DNA from: Apostichopus japonicus
Lineage: Eukaryota; Echinodermata; Holothuroidea; Aspidochirotida; Stichopodidae
Direction: 5' to 3'
Assembly (NCBI RefSeq): GCF_037975245.1
Contig: NC_092582.1
Location: 15,393,077-15,457,076 of the forward strand
DNA: 64,000 bases
The translations under genes and the position numbers were made by a program. Positions 10,878 through 24,942 of the stretch are shown here, piece after piece. The notes beneath the pieces were generated by a model that had not been told where the DNA came from, ran no database searches, and saw nothing but the letters and a program-made list of their open reading frames with translations. Numbering within the stretch: position 1 is the first letter of the stretch; each line of letters begins with the position of its first letter.

Positions 10878-13800
10878 CTCACACAAAGAGAAGAAGGAAT
10901 GTCCTTTTCTTGCGCGCAGTAAGGACTTTTCAGCAGTTGACAGTGTGCCGGTAACAGTCACTAGGATGGGGGGGGGGGGGGGGTCGGTGTCTGACGAGAA
11001 CCATATTTTTCACAACGAATTAATTTCACCTGTTTATCAAGTAAAACCTGCTTAACGGCAGATTGATGGTCTTATATCGAATGACCAAACGAGTTAGACA
11101 TTGTTTATTGAATATTAAATCCGAACTGTCGACCTACTACCCTCCCCTACCACCCCTCTCCTTACAGGGACAGCTAAAGTCATATCTGCAGGCTCCCGGG
11201 TATCAACCTATCCATCCGCTGTCCCCTCTCCAAAGTTACCCCCCCCCACTCCCCCCCCCCTTTCTTAAAACTAGGTTGTAATGTATTTCTTTCCAACTGG
11301 GCAATTTCAAAGAAAGATCAAAGGTCATAGGCTGACGCTAATTATATAGTCATCCAATCGCTGATATCCTCATTGTTCAAATCCTTTTCGTAATTGGTGA
11401 AGGATTCTCTTCCAGAAATGCCCATTTCATCTTAAACTCCGTTACCAGTCGTTGCGAATTTACATCAAATTATGCGGCATCTTTTACACAACAACCAACA
11501 TTCAACCAAGCGCAACACATAATTCTAGTCAACACAGAATAATCATATGTATAGCCTACCTAGATACCTACTACTACAATATGATTATATTCCCCCTAAA
11601 ATTATTTCGCCTAAAATTAATGTCCCTCAAATTCGCCCGGACGTCGTTCACATGGAAAAAAACACATTATGTATTATGTAGGAAAATATTACAAGAAGGT
11701 TTCATCCAAACTCCAAGAGCGGTGTATGGAAGATGGTTTTTAATGATCGGAATATTAATATTTAAGATTTCTATTTTCAGAAGTTGTCAAACACGGGTTA
11801 ACGCGGGCTAATTTCTCGCCTTGGTTGTAAAGTTATTAAATATAAAGACTGAGAGGTATTCACAGTGGACCCAATAGTTGAGAGTTATTACCGTGAGGGG
11901 TGATCTATAACTTAAAGAATTACCTGGCATTTTGGCGAAAATGCCAAGCTCTTTATTTGACGAGGCATAGGGAAAGGCGCCAAAGCGCAAACTATTGATA
12001 AGGGTGTAGGGAATGGCTTCACAGCGACGGAGTCATGCGTGAAAAGTGATGGAACTGCGTCTGCCGAAAAATATCATGGTTGTGACAGGTTACGACTTGA
12101 ACAAGTATAAAAAAAAATATAGAAAGGAAAAGAAAAGAAAAAGAGTTCTCTGTCCCTAGCGACTCATCCGTTACGATGGACAATAAAGCTTTGAGGGGGA
12201 AAAATTTGAATTAACTTACAAATGTATCATGTATAGTGGGACTTTAATGTGAAAGGTCAAATGTATTGCGTCCTACATAGAAAACGTATCAGGTTTGGAT
12301 GGTATGGGGTGGGTGGGTGGGGAAGGGGGGGTATGGTGGACATGGTAGGGGATGGGTGTATGTAAAAGTGTCCTATATCTCTGATTAAAGATTTTTTTGC
12401 TTTTATACAATGTAAAGAAAATTCGGATGCCAGGTATTTTCGTTACGTATGAGTAAAACTAATTCCCAATCTTGATGACTAACTGTTGTACATAAGGGAT
12501 CATTAAATATATATGAATGTAAGATAATAATCTTAAAGTGACTTTTCCCGTCCGTTACCCCCCCCCCCCACCTCCCCCTCCCCCACCTCCGCAACCTGTC
12601 AAGTATTATTTTAACTCATTTTGCACTAATATAAAACACATGCTCATAAAAGTGTTTTTCTTTCCATCAAAAGGAGAAGGTAAACGGGCGAGCCTAATTT
12701 ATGTGTATGTTTAAGTTACTCTAATACTTGTCCGAGGGGAATTCAATTTCAGCGGAATGTATTTGCAAAGCCCAGGGAAGCTGTTGCATTTTGCTAGCCT
12801 AGAATATTATCCAGCTCTGCATGGGAAATGTAGACATAGGGGAGAAAAAACAAAGGGAACAAAATTTTCATGGTTCATGGGTACCGACTTGGCATCGAGT
12901 TGAGACCGTCCCTCCTCCCCCCCTCCCCTCTCCTATATGTGCGCCCCTGACTTCTGTCGTCTGCACACTTTGCATAGTAGAATTACACACATTTGAAGCA
13001 ACGTGGACAAACTTCTTTAGTTTTCCTTCACTATTTTGAAGTGAAACTTTTCTGGTGGTTCGGCATCTACTTGAGGAGTGTGAAACTGCAACGTTTTTAG
13101 TGAGGGCGGTAGTAAAATGCGTGTTGAAATTGGAGCACCGGTGTCCATTATTTGACTTTCTGCTAGCATATTTGGTGCCAATATACTGACGGATGTTTAG
13201 ATTTGTGGGATTTTAGCTTTTCTGTTAAGGTGGTTAATAAGGGGTGCTAATAAATGCAGCCAACAAAATCAGGGGGAAAAAAGCGTTGTATAACTTGTAA
13301 CCACTTGGATCCTTTAGTGACATTGAGATGTATCCAAATACGTGTGAATTTTACGTGGCTTGCTCAGGGTGACACAGAGTTACAAGTTAACGTAAAATAA
13401 GCTAGGCATTTAAAGCAGCCACAGACCGAGTCATCATTATTGATCTATTGTGACAGAGATAACTCTAATGAACAACTTACCTCAAATATACTTAGAAAAA
13501 TATTTTTCCATTGGGAAGATATCACGGAATTAATGTTCCTTCATAAATAAGGCTAAAGACTTGGTCAAGTCTAAATATGACATCATCGCAAAACACGTGC
13601 TTCATACTCGCTTGATTTTTCTTGGTGGTTTGATACCATTGTTTATTATCTGTAATGAATATGGATTTTGCAAATTCTGAATCTAAGTCAATATTGAAGT
13701 TATATATAACCATTACCTACTAGTGGCAATAGTTTAAGTGTGAAAATTGCGAACATTTTACTAGAAATTATTAAAAAAGGGAAACAAAGAGGACGTAAAA

Positions 13801-16800
13801 GTATCGGATCCTATTGTGTCATCATGGCATCACCAGGGGCGGGATTTAATGTGTGAAAGTGGGGGGGGGGGACTGGGGGTTGGGGTTTAAGGGGAGGGGG
13901 AGAAATTTCTGGATTTTATAAAGCCCCTATACATGATACATGGTGCAATATTTATAGGTTATTTCCCAGTACTGTAGTTGTGTATTTGAAAATGTAATTA
14001 TGCTATCTGCATAAAGATTTTGCCAGATTTATTAAGCGATTTAGAAAGTAACGAATGGATCTTAATAAGAATCGTAACACCTGACACCGTCACAAACCTG
14101 TGTGATGACATCATAAATAGGTATAAAAATATCGCAGAGTTGTCAGTTTGGCTGAGGCATAACCAACCAAATTACCGACCGGATTGGATAAGAAAGCCAA
14201 CTCAAGGATTTGGGAAAAAGTGGGGAGGGGACAAGTGCCCCCTTGCCCCCCCCCACGTAATCCCGCGTATGATCATCACAGATTTACGGAAATCGCAGCT
14301 CCCAGACACGACTTTGAACTTAGGTTGTCCCCCAGAAAGACCAGGAGTGTCTGTTTAGGGTGCAGTTATTCTTCTCAGAGATCTCTTTTGTATAAGCTAA
14401 ACAGTAATGATACTTGAGCTTATGACTCATTTAGGTTTGTAAAGTGGCAATGTCATCCTACAACTCATCACAGCATACGAAAACAACACAATATTAATGA
14501 ACGTATAAGATCAAATTAATCATTAAATAATGCAAAAACAAAAATTCATTAAGAAATCATTACATGTACAGTTTTAGGAAAAAGTCACAAACATAAACGT
14601 TATATAAATATCTTATCGACAAGTTTCGTTCAAAATGAACAATTTTAAATTAAACATGATTTTGCCTTTTCTATATATACCTTCATGTATATAATATTGG
14701 TTATCACATTATACCTAGGATATTACTTGTATTTACCAGACACACAGGGTACAGCAAATATGAAACATGAGTGTCTGTGTGTGTGTGTGTGAGCGGGTGG
14801 GGGGGGGGTATGGCGAGGGTTGGGGATGAGGGCACAAACAGTCGGCTAAAAGTCTAAAATTATCGAAAAGTTGCGTGTGTAACAACAATGACAGCGAAAA
14901 CAACAAAAAACAAACAAAACAATGTGCCTCGGTTATAACACTGATGCATTGATTTTTTAAATATGAGTTTAAAATATTTAAAATAATTATAAGAATAGTT
15001 CTAAATGTTACTGAATTATTTGGAAAAAGTTTGTAAACCATATAATTCTGGAAACCAATTATAGCTCGTTATGTTACGGTACCCTCGCCAACTCCTTTTT
15101 TTTAAGTTTCATTCCAATTCTGAAGAAAATTAGCTTCTTTCATCATATCATATTTTGTAACTTCATAAATGTTTTGAGTAAATTAAACTCATCTTTCCCA
15201 TGTATGCCGATCATAACCATAACCCAAATAAAAAACGAACCACCAAACACGTCGTTCAAAAAAATTGCCTATTTCTTGGCAAAATATACCGAACAACTCT
15301 GCTCTAATTTTTTTTTCGTTGGCCCACCAAATAGGATAGCAGGTGGCAAAGATACGCCATTTAACTGCGGTTTTTATCATAAATTTTCCCCCCTTTTTCT
15401 CTTTTCTAACTTTCTTTTTGTTCACCCGCTAATGGATTCACCGTAAAAGACATTTTAATGGGAGAATAACAGGCCCCCAATGGTTAACCCGTTTTGTGCG
15501 GAATATCTGATTATGAATTGGCAAGCCCAACTAGTCAAAGAGAAAAAAAAGAATCCACTTTGAAAGAAAATAAAAAGAATGAAAGATAACGGACAAAAAA
15601 AAAAGAGAGAGAAAAGGAAGGATGAAGGAAAAAATATTAACTGGCAAAAAAAAATAAAAAAGACAAAAAATGCCATGAAAATGTATTTTATACCCTTTTT
15701 TGACGGTTACTTAAGATTTCATGCAACGATAAACATAATATACCAATTACCCTACAGTGCTTCGGGAGTTAAGAGTCTCTTCGTATATATATATATTTTT
15801 TCCTTTTTTTTTTTTTTGGTCACTTTTTTTTCCAGAAAATTTAGGAGATCGGTTATGCAGCCAAGAGCAAACTGAAGCTACGTCAAGTTGTGATTTTTTT
15901 TTTTTAAGAAAAAGAAAAAGTTAAAAAAAAAAAGAGAGAAAAAAAAGAAAACGAAGATGATATCTAGAAATGCTCTTTAGCAGCAATATAAACCCCGAGG
16001 CATAACCGAAGGCAAAAGACCAGAAACGGCTTCTAATCAGCCATAATATCTTGCAAATTAATCAATGTTGGTGATCTCAGGTAGAAAATTTGTTCGTAAA
16101 TGAGAGAAAGAAAGAAGGAAACAGAAGAAGATGAAGAGGGGGGGGGGGTGGGGGGATGGGGAATGACAACAAAATAACAGGTTGTTAGGGGAAATCAAGC
16201 GTTGATAAAAGGACAAAGGTAAACTTTAATCTATCGATACGTAGGAATATCTCATTGTTTTATAAGTGAATTAGGGGATAGTTTTGATCACACCTCACGA
16301 ATTAGTTTAATTTCTTGAGTACATTCACAAATTCTTCTTGACAAAAAATATATATATATTATATCTGAACTAGTTCTGCCCAGAGAAAAATAAGAAAGAA
16401 GAAATAGAAGAAGGAGGAGGAAAGCCAACAAATTCTTTCCAATTATCGTTAAAAATTAGGGGAGGGAAAATGAGGGGAGGGTTGGGGGGGTGGTAGTTAT
16501 ATTACCATTTAATGTATAGATTGTCTAGGTGAAATTTTATTGTGACTTTTAAAGTAATTTACATGTTTAAATTGACAGCTCAGAATGGTGTGAAAAGTAA
16601 CGGTTCATCCCCTTAATGCTAAATAATGTCAGGTACGTTTTCGTCAGATCTCACTTAAGAAAATGAAAAAAGAGGTGGAAATTTGCGAGGAGGAAAAAGA
16701 AAAAAAATAAGTTCGCTCCGTGGTTTAATCGTAATTAGGAAGGAGGCTGTGAAATCAGACACTTAAAACCCCTGCTGGTAAATTGGAAAGCTGTCAACAC

Positions 16801-17140
16801 AGTGGAGGAGTTATTTTGTCACCGCGGTAACTGTCATACACGGTAATTGTTATTGTGTCAATGAATGGTGCGGGAAATTAAGTCAAATTATCGGTCAGGA
16901 ATTAGATGTGTCGATTCGGAGTTTGTCTTTGGAAGTAATGCAATCTCGCATCATTATATATAGTTAGTATAGGCCCAGGAAAAATAATTGAAGATAGATT
17001 CTTGCCCCCCCCCTCCCCCACCAGGTTAAAGTAGACAACACAGTGTATACGTAATGAAAGAAAGAAGAAAAAGGAAATAAGCCAACTGAGTTAACGAAAA
17101 AGTGGAGTAAGAATGTGGGTCATAAAAGAATAAATAAATA
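10874..17140. other. Intergenic; no gene seen
   Basis: Six kilobases without a convincing exon. Holds several G or C homopolymer runs (about 10969, 11231, 12325, 13861, 14799), a quadruplex-type cluster at 12306-12330, purine-rich strands at 15540-15680 and 15895-15960, and a degenerate hAT-like terminus near 13824 (CATGGCATCACCAGG). Some non-repetitive segments, such as 16700-16940, look compositionally normal and might be regulatory, but nothing in the bases proves it. Confidence 0.4.
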
Positions 17141-17141
17141 A

Positions 17142-17173
<32 letters not shown>

Positions 17174-17266
17174 TAATATATATATATTTATATATATATT
17201 TATATTATATATATATATATTAATATATATATAAATATAAATATATTTATATTTATACATAATCAT
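17141..17266. repeat. (TA)n / (TAAA)n microsatellite
   Basis: TA units mixed with TTTA and AATA variants, followed by a degenerate trinucleotide zone (AAT, GAC, GAT) to about 17350. Confidence 0.9.
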
Positions 17267-20200
17267 AATAATAATAATGACAACGTTGACGACGATGATG
17301 GTGACGATGAATAACAATGCTGCGGTGACAATGACGATGGCACTGACACTAACGCCGACAAATAAGGTTCGATCTCTAACTTGAACACGAGTCGTGTAGT
17401 CACTGTGACGTCATCATCAAGTCACTGTCGATGGCAGCAAACTGTCAATCCTATTACAAAACTATAATACTAGACCCGAACTTTTCATGATAAATGTTCG
17501 GAAACTCAGTCCGTAAGCTAACCGCAATGTTATTTAATATCTTATGTACCACTTCTCAGTACTTAAGAAAATATTTATAGTATTCATAACCCCATCATAT
17601 GTATAACGGTCGGTGTGGGGGGGGGGGGGGTATCCTAATATATAAAGCTAGGCTTGACATTCCCTAACCGCGCTAACACGGAGCAATTTGAGAATGAAAA
17701 TTGTGACGTCATAACTAAGCCCGGAATAAATGAATATTCATTATTTGCAGAATGGCTCGACGTACCAAGTAACGTTGATGAGGGTAGTCATCCTTATGAT
17801 ATATAATGAATATAAAATATGACTTCGTCGGGTTTACGTTATATAACTTAACTGCCAGGAAAGTTGAAATTTAAAGTTGTCTTTAATGTTGTTGATTTTT
17901 TATATTGATTTTTTTTATTATTGTTAATTATAATTGTTATTTATTGAAGAGGGGGAATATAAACAATTGACAAAATATGTATTCTTCTTTATTCACGTTT
18001 TATGGATCGTGAATTATGGAAATCTTTTAAAAAAAACATTGTCTATGTATGACATCGCCGCTACAGTATAATCTCTGAGAGATATTTCTTGAAATTGTCT
18101 TCAGGTCAAACGATTTTCCAGGACTAAGGCAATTCGTCTACATATTACATGAACAGCGCAGTTCTTTGCTATCTTTTTTGGCATTTTTTGCCCTTTTTTT
18201 TTGGTTTGCTGGGGTTAACGGCTGAGTTTAGTGACGGGAGAATTGAATGGAAGTTCAATGAATACTTTGGATTCATTGGACAACATTAAATATTTAATAA
18301 GGGATTAATTAAGTTTGAAGGTGCATGACGCTGAAAGATAACTTTAAAAATAAGAAAAAGGAAAATAGAGAGAGAGAGGTGGAGAGAGAAGAAGTAGAAG
18401 TAGACGACACAATTGCATTGGGACGGTTAAAGTCATAGAAGGGGTTTCTTTTCTAATGACAACCAATTGTTTCGACATGTTTTATCAATGTTACAAACGT
18501 CAAGAGAAAGTTTTTGCCTTGGAAAATCTTGAATTATTTAGAATGGTTATGAATGGCTAGAAACATCGGTGTCAAACGAGTGTTAGAAGAATGGTTGGAA
18601 AGTCAGACTTAAGTGTGTCAACTATAGAAGTACGACTAGTGGATCCAAACGAAAAGAGAATATTGCGGAAAGAGACGGGGGGGGGGGTGGGGGGTTAGAT
18701 TATGATATATGGGAAACACTCGCCCGTGAGAGATACAAGCCAAGTCATACAAAGTAGGTTATTTGATGGGGTACATATATAATGTGCGTTATGTGGTTTC
18801 AGTTTTATGTGGCGGGGTATTAATATGTAACGTGAAAAATGACGTGGGGGAGGGGGCATAGTAACGTGGTTTTTGAAATCCTGAAGTAAGAAGAGCTTAC
18901 TTTAAAATAATCGACAGATTTTTGTTTATTTTTTTAAGATTGTTTTCACCAAATCTTCTGAATGTTACAACCAATATGATTTTGAAAAGAAAAGATATGC
19001 TAATCAATATATATGTTGCTGTATCGTAATAATCAATTTCCTAGGGGTTGGGGGGGGGGGGATTTGTTGGAAAGGTTAAAAGTCGAAGAAATTTTTATTT
19101 CGTGGCGGTTTTGGTTTCGTTTCCTGTACTTTTGCCAGACCCTCTGTATGTTATACGAACACTATACATTGTGGAACGTTAAACTGATCAAGTATTCTTC
19201 TCGGGTCATTTATAAGTATATGCACCAAAATGAACATTATAGAAACTTGCAATTACTAACGTCATTCAGTTCTTTAGACTTTGGTCGCCCATGCAGACAC
19301 CTTTTCCATATATTTACTATGTTAAATGTATACAAAGAAAACTGGAGTTCTTCCCCCCCCCCACCTCCCCACCCCACTTTCTTTTATTTTTTTTTACTTC
19401 TTCTTCATTACTTGAAATAAAACTTGGCCATAGTCATATATTAATCAAATGCAGTGTAATGAGTTTTTCTACTATCATTAGCCAGAAGCGTCGTAAATTT
19501 CAATCAAAAAATATTTTACCAAAACTCATTGATATGTTCTTGACATGTACTAGGAAAGCTAGAAAATAATTGTACAAGAAGGGCCGGGTTTACCCATTGC
19601 GTCAGGTGGACCAAAGACCCAGCGCTCCCCGATCTATAGCTGGTCCCCAAAGTTTAAAAGTTTGAAACAGGAAAATAAAAAGAGGAAGGAGGGAGGGTAA
19701 TTTGACCAATTAGACAAACATGAACGAAGTCTTTTAATTGACCGGTTTGATTTTGTTGCCTCATGACAATACATTCCTAATGATAGGGTAGGAAGTCATA
19801 TAAAAGAAATAAATGTCACAACCTAACTTTTTCACATCATGTTCGGATTACCAAAAGTTCCCAGTGTGTATTATTTTCTATTATATTCAGTTCATCTTCC
19901 TACCAAAAGAGAAAGAAAATGTTTTTTTTTTTCCATCCCGTGACGTTGAAACGGATTAAAGGAAGGAACCGCCCCTCCCCTGTCGGGGGGGGGGTGCCGT
20001 CATTTAAAGCCGTTTTCATGACCTTCGATCTAGTACTTGTCTTCATAAAAATTGTAGCTCATTGATTAACTCAACGGAGAAATAACAGAAATGACGAAGA
20101 AATAAACTTACAAAAGAAAGGCGAAATAAAAAACCATAATCGAAAATAAATTTTATTTTCTCTGTTTTATTCATTTGTATTTTATTTTTTATACAAACGA

Positions 20201-20865
20201 CCTATGCTTACAGGCCCTTGAAAACACCTGCTTCTTAAGCTATACTAACGTTAGTAATGAGTTGACCTTAGTACTTTTGACGTCTCTATAAGACAAAAAA
20301 TCGAACTTGTCTTTTAACCATGAACATATTTCCAAATTAACCTTTTCCACTTTGGAGGACTAAATAACCAATACAGAAAGAACACAGAATAAATAACACA
20401 GAACAAATTTCATTTCTAATTTCAAAAGAACAAAAATATATATATATATCTATATATTGACATCAATAAATACGAAAAGGAAATAAATGTACAAGGACTT
20501 AAACGTGAATAATACTGATGATCGATTCTTTGTTTCTGTTTCTCTGTTAACAAAAGAACACGCCCTTATATAAAAATCATTATTTAATTAAACTTATCCG
20601 GCTTGATTCGATTAGTTTTTGTATCGCTCAGGAGATTTTATTGGTCATGAAATTATTTTCTCAGTTGCCCGTTTGTGACGAAGAAAAAAAATTGATGTTT
20701 AACCTCACGCATGCCCGGCATCGACTAGGACTTATTGGCCGGAAGATGAATATTAAATAATTAATATTGTTCAGACTTAACACATGCATCGGTTCATGCT
20801 TAGGCAAACGTATGATGCTGATGGAATATGGTAATAATGTAAATGTATGTATGTATGTACGTATG
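17267..20865. other. Intergenic; no gene seen
   Basis: Contains two perfect TGACGTCA sites (17406-17413, 17704-17711), homopolymer G tracts (17617, 18677, 19049) and pyrimidine tracts. Open frames are short and compositionally biased. The stretch 20590-20770 is unique-looking and contains an ATTA-rich run near 20750. Confidence 0.4.
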
Positions 20866-20923
<58 letters not shown>

Positions 20924-20997
20924 TAGATAAATAGATATATAGATATATATATATATATAGATAAATAGATATATAGACAGATATATATATATATATT

Positions 20998-21028
<31 letters not shown>

Positions 21029-21085
21029 GTAGATATATATATATCTTTATAAATATATATATCTATAGGCATATATATATATATA
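20866..21085. repeat. (TA)n block with TAGA variants
   Basis: Long TA array interrupted by TAGATAGA and TTTATA units, preceded by a short (GTAT)n run. It ends before a C-run at 21121-21133. Confidence 0.9.
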
Positions 21086-21664
21086 ACACTTGGTTTGCCT
21101 CTCATCAACTTGCACAGCACCCCCCCCCCCCCCGCGCCACAACACACACATACCCACCTTTCCTCCCTTATCCCCTCGTGGCAAAATCACCGGCTTTCTT
21201 ACTCCTACAGTATTAGCACAATGTAATAAAACATTTATTTGAGGAGTTGAGTCAATCATATTTTTCTTTCGTTTCTACTAAATTAAAGGCCCATATCACT
21301 CAAAATGTGATAAACATATAATATTAAAGACAAAAAAAAATTACCATCGAATAAATTTACGATGAATACAAAGGATATATTTGAAGGCATATATGTCATT
21401 ATTTGATATAATGAGAAATAGACTGCTATTATAAATTTTAAATTTATCGAAGAGTAATCTTCATATAAGACCGAGTCGTAAATAAATCTCAGATATAAAG
21501 CTTTTTTCCCCCCCACAAATTGCTATATTTCTCCTCACCTTATAAACTCTCATGTTATTTGGTTTACCATTGGTGATTCGGTGACCAATGGATGTCAGGC
21601 GATGTTAATATTTGTAATCAACTGTTCATTATAATCTAAACAAAACTAATTAAAGTATTTCAGA

Positions 21665-21737
21665 ATATATATATACACACACACATATATATATATATAT
21701 ACATATACATATATGTATTTATAAATATATATATATG

Positions 21738-21796
<59 letters not shown>

Positions 21797-21804
21797 TACA
21801 TATT
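21665..21804. repeat. (TA)n with embedded (CA)n
   Basis: TA array that includes a short CACACACA segment near 21675 and several CATATA variants. Confidence 0.9.
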
Positions 21805-24776
21805 GATCTTTTCATGAAACGCGTGATGAAAAAAGGGAGGCGCAGAGGGAGAGAGCGAAGGATAAGAGTAAAACTAGGCGCACAAGTCAAACGTCAATTT
21901 AGCGAATGTCGGCTTTGAAGGCAATGGCGTAGCCATGGGGTGCGTCCCCCTCCCCACAGAAATTGTTTAGGGACAAAACGAGGACATAAAAAATCGGCAA
22001 AAGAAAAATATAGAGCTATGGTATATATGTTTTTAGATATGTTACTTGACTTTATAGCACGTTGGGATTTACTTCTCAGAAAGTTTACTTCATCTTACAA
22101 TGCAGCATAGAACGGGATTTCTCTGAACAAGTTAACTTTGATTCGGTGATTCATACTTTTATTCAGAGTTCCGTGTATTGAATGCAAGATGGTTGTCGTC
22201 TTTTAATTCAAAGACAACATCGCTATTAGCGGTCAATATAGAGATACCTGCGTTTACCTGCCCACATGACGAACTATGAAGTACTTGTAAAAGTTTGTTA
22301 TCGTTGATATATGCATGGCCCTAGCCGCTATGAGGGGCGGGGGGGGGGGTTACGTGTGCCTCCTCCCCTCCCCTCGCCCCAAACTTTCGTCCAAGCCGCT
22401 TACACGCACGAAAATGTATTCACAAATATCAGTGTTTCAAGCCAAACGTTTAGAGTAATTCTTGCCATCCAATTTTCTGTTCATTTCGATTGAAAGTTTC
22501 TTATCAGTCAAATAAAGTTAGTATTCAAAAAACGAAAGAAAATCTGACCATATTAGGTCGGAATGGCTTGACGAGGTGTTTGTCACGAGACTACTGCCGC
22601 GGGCACGGGGTCAATTAGGAAATCCAGGGAGCATTATGGGATAAAGAAAAATGTCCTCTCATTTTGATAATGCACTTGAACATGAAGACAATAAAAACGG
22701 GCCCGATGACATGATTGTCCCCATTACTCGTTAACGAAAACAACTGCAGTCGGTGGATTGATAGGTGAAGGGAGAAGTGGAGGTGATGGGGGGGGGGGTG
22801 GGGATGTTAAATTTGTTATCGACTGATAAAGCGAGGTATATATGGTAGAAGTTCATCCTTAATGATATATAAAGCAAATAAGAAATAGCTTGTTGCTGAA
22901 CTTTTGGAAACGTATTGCCTCATTAATTCATTCATTTATTTTTCATTTTACTATAATAAATCAATTCCAGTGGAGTAAACGTTAGACCAAAAGACAGAAA
23001 AAAAAACATTAATGGATATATCGATATGGCAAAATGAACACAAACAAACAAATACAGTACATAAGTGTACAATTTATCGCAAGGATGACTTTTTATGCCG
23101 AATGGAGCATATACATATATCTGCTTGAAACTTATACATCATTTCACACCGATAAATTAACCCGATAAGTCATAATTTCTTCGGTCACAGGCCGGTGACT
23201 TGAAGAGAACAATTATCGTAGTAAGATAGAAACATTTCATTTTATCATCAAAATGAATAATATTTATAAAATGGCAAAAATATAACTAATTCGTAAGAAT
23301 AAAAAGTAGATAGTATAATCGTTTGCAAATTATGAGGGCATTTTGGACAAACTTCCTATTATAATACCACCATGTACTACGGTCCTCCCGTATCATGTTT
23401 CAAAGCACTCCGTACTAACAGTACGGACAGTTACTAACCTTGTCCTGATAGAAACTTGATATTCATTCATGACACTGCTTATACTGTCAGTACTAGTGCT
23501 ATGAAGCGGGATATAAAGTTGTACCAACTGGCTGGACCGTGGCTTGCAAGTGTATATGTTTACAGCCTAACACTGTAAGCCAATACTGATGTTTATAGGC
23601 CTAGCCTGATTTGCATATTAATGTACTATTTAAAGAAGAAGAGCGAATTCAGTGTTCGAAAATTGCATAAGGTTTATATTATTGTAGAAATAAAGACCAA
23701 ATCTTTGGTTGAAATCTTATAATGTCGAAGAGAATTGACCTCACCAGACATTGATGAGATCGAAGGACAATATAATTAAGATCCGTCTCAATATATTTCC
23801 CTTTGAAATTTGAAGGAAAAATAGTCCCTAACTTTAGCACGGTAAAAGAAGTAGGTTGAAATATCCTCTATAGTTGTAGCAAACGTCTGATCTTATAAGT
23901 CTAAACCTTATAAATGCCAGAGATTGTACATAGAACCATTTTAACGATCAGTTTATCGTATACAAACCTCCAATATACGTTTAAGAAACGTTTCCAACCC
24001 ATCATCTAAATGAAAGTAATCGAAGCGGTAAGAGGAATGATTTATGATAGTCATTTCGACTTCCTTATTTTCTGTTTCATGTATACGATTAATACTTGAT
24101 TAAAACAATACACACCACTAAACGACCATAAAAGCAGCCACCAATTTACGATGAAATTAGAGTAGTAAGCGAAAAAGTAAGGTGTCAAGATTCTCTTATG
24201 GAGATATAATAAATGGCGGGAAACCTGATAATAATAAGCATGTCATTAAAACCTACTGGATCCTCTTATCGTCTGCATGTGATATCAATTGAAAAAAAAA
24301 GGAAAAGAGAAGAAAATTCACTTTTGATACGGTTAGGACTTTTTTGGCGGGAAAGTGTTTGATCATGAATTTCTACAAATGGGACGTATACAATTAAAGT
24401 GAAGTATGTTATATATATATAAGCTATTCTTTCTTTTATTTTTAGCCGTTTTTTGTTTGTTTCTCTGTACAATGTTACGATATTAGCACGATTAATGTGT
24501 ATCATTTTCAAAGGAAATAGCGGCCGCACGCTGCGGTAACAGAACGTGAGATCTGATTTAAGTATCGACAGGGAACCTTAACGGTAGTCTACCTTCTTCA
24601 ACTTTTATACATTGTATCGTTTAAAGATGAGAGTTCTTTTCTGTCTCAATTATTTTGTTTGACTCTGTTGATATTAAATCTCAATTCAATTGTTTTTCTT
24701 TTAAGTTTAGAGTGGAATTTGGTGTGATGTTAATTATATATGTGACGTCAGTAAGATGCGCAGCCTAATTAACTTG
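21805..24776. other. Intergenic; no gene seen
   Basis: Mostly unique AT-rich DNA. A degenerate hAT-like terminus (CAATGGCGTAGCC) lies at 21922-21934. Segment 22600-22740 shares motifs with the 10-kb GC-richer island. A dispersed inverted-repeat element occupies 23381-23515. A perfect TGACGTCA is at 24743-24750. No exon recognised. Confidence 0.4.
23381..23515. mobile_element. Dispersed inverted-repeat element, copy A
   Basis: This 135-bp segment starts with CCCGTATCATGTTTCAAAGC and ends with AGTGCTATGAAGCGGG, giving imperfect terminal inverted repeats of about 20 bp ending in AAGCACT/AGTGCT. The interior has CAGTTACTAACCTTGTC. A second copy with the same organisation is at 34096-34215, which shows it is a repeat family rather than a local accident. 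No target duplication could be defined. Confidence 0.6.
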
Positions 24777-24942
24777 AGTATATATATAGTATATATAAAG
24801 TATATGAATATATATATATATATATATATAAATATATATATATAAATATATACATATAAATATATATATATATATACAAATATATATAAATATATATATT
24901 TGTATATATTTATATATATTTATATTTATTTATATTTATATA
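24777..24942. repeat. (TA)n with TAAA/TACA variants
   Basis: Degenerate TA array with TATAAATATA and TATACAAATA variants. Confidence 0.9.

Noticed and set aside
10888-10936. Possible further hammerhead beside the 10.8-kb TA tract
   Set aside because: GTCCTT/AAGGAC arms resemble a stem II, but neither CTGATGA nor GAAA is present in the right places.
21922-21934. Complete hAT element starting CAATGGCGTAGCC
   Set aside because: Only one degenerate end was found; no partner terminus or target duplication could be located.
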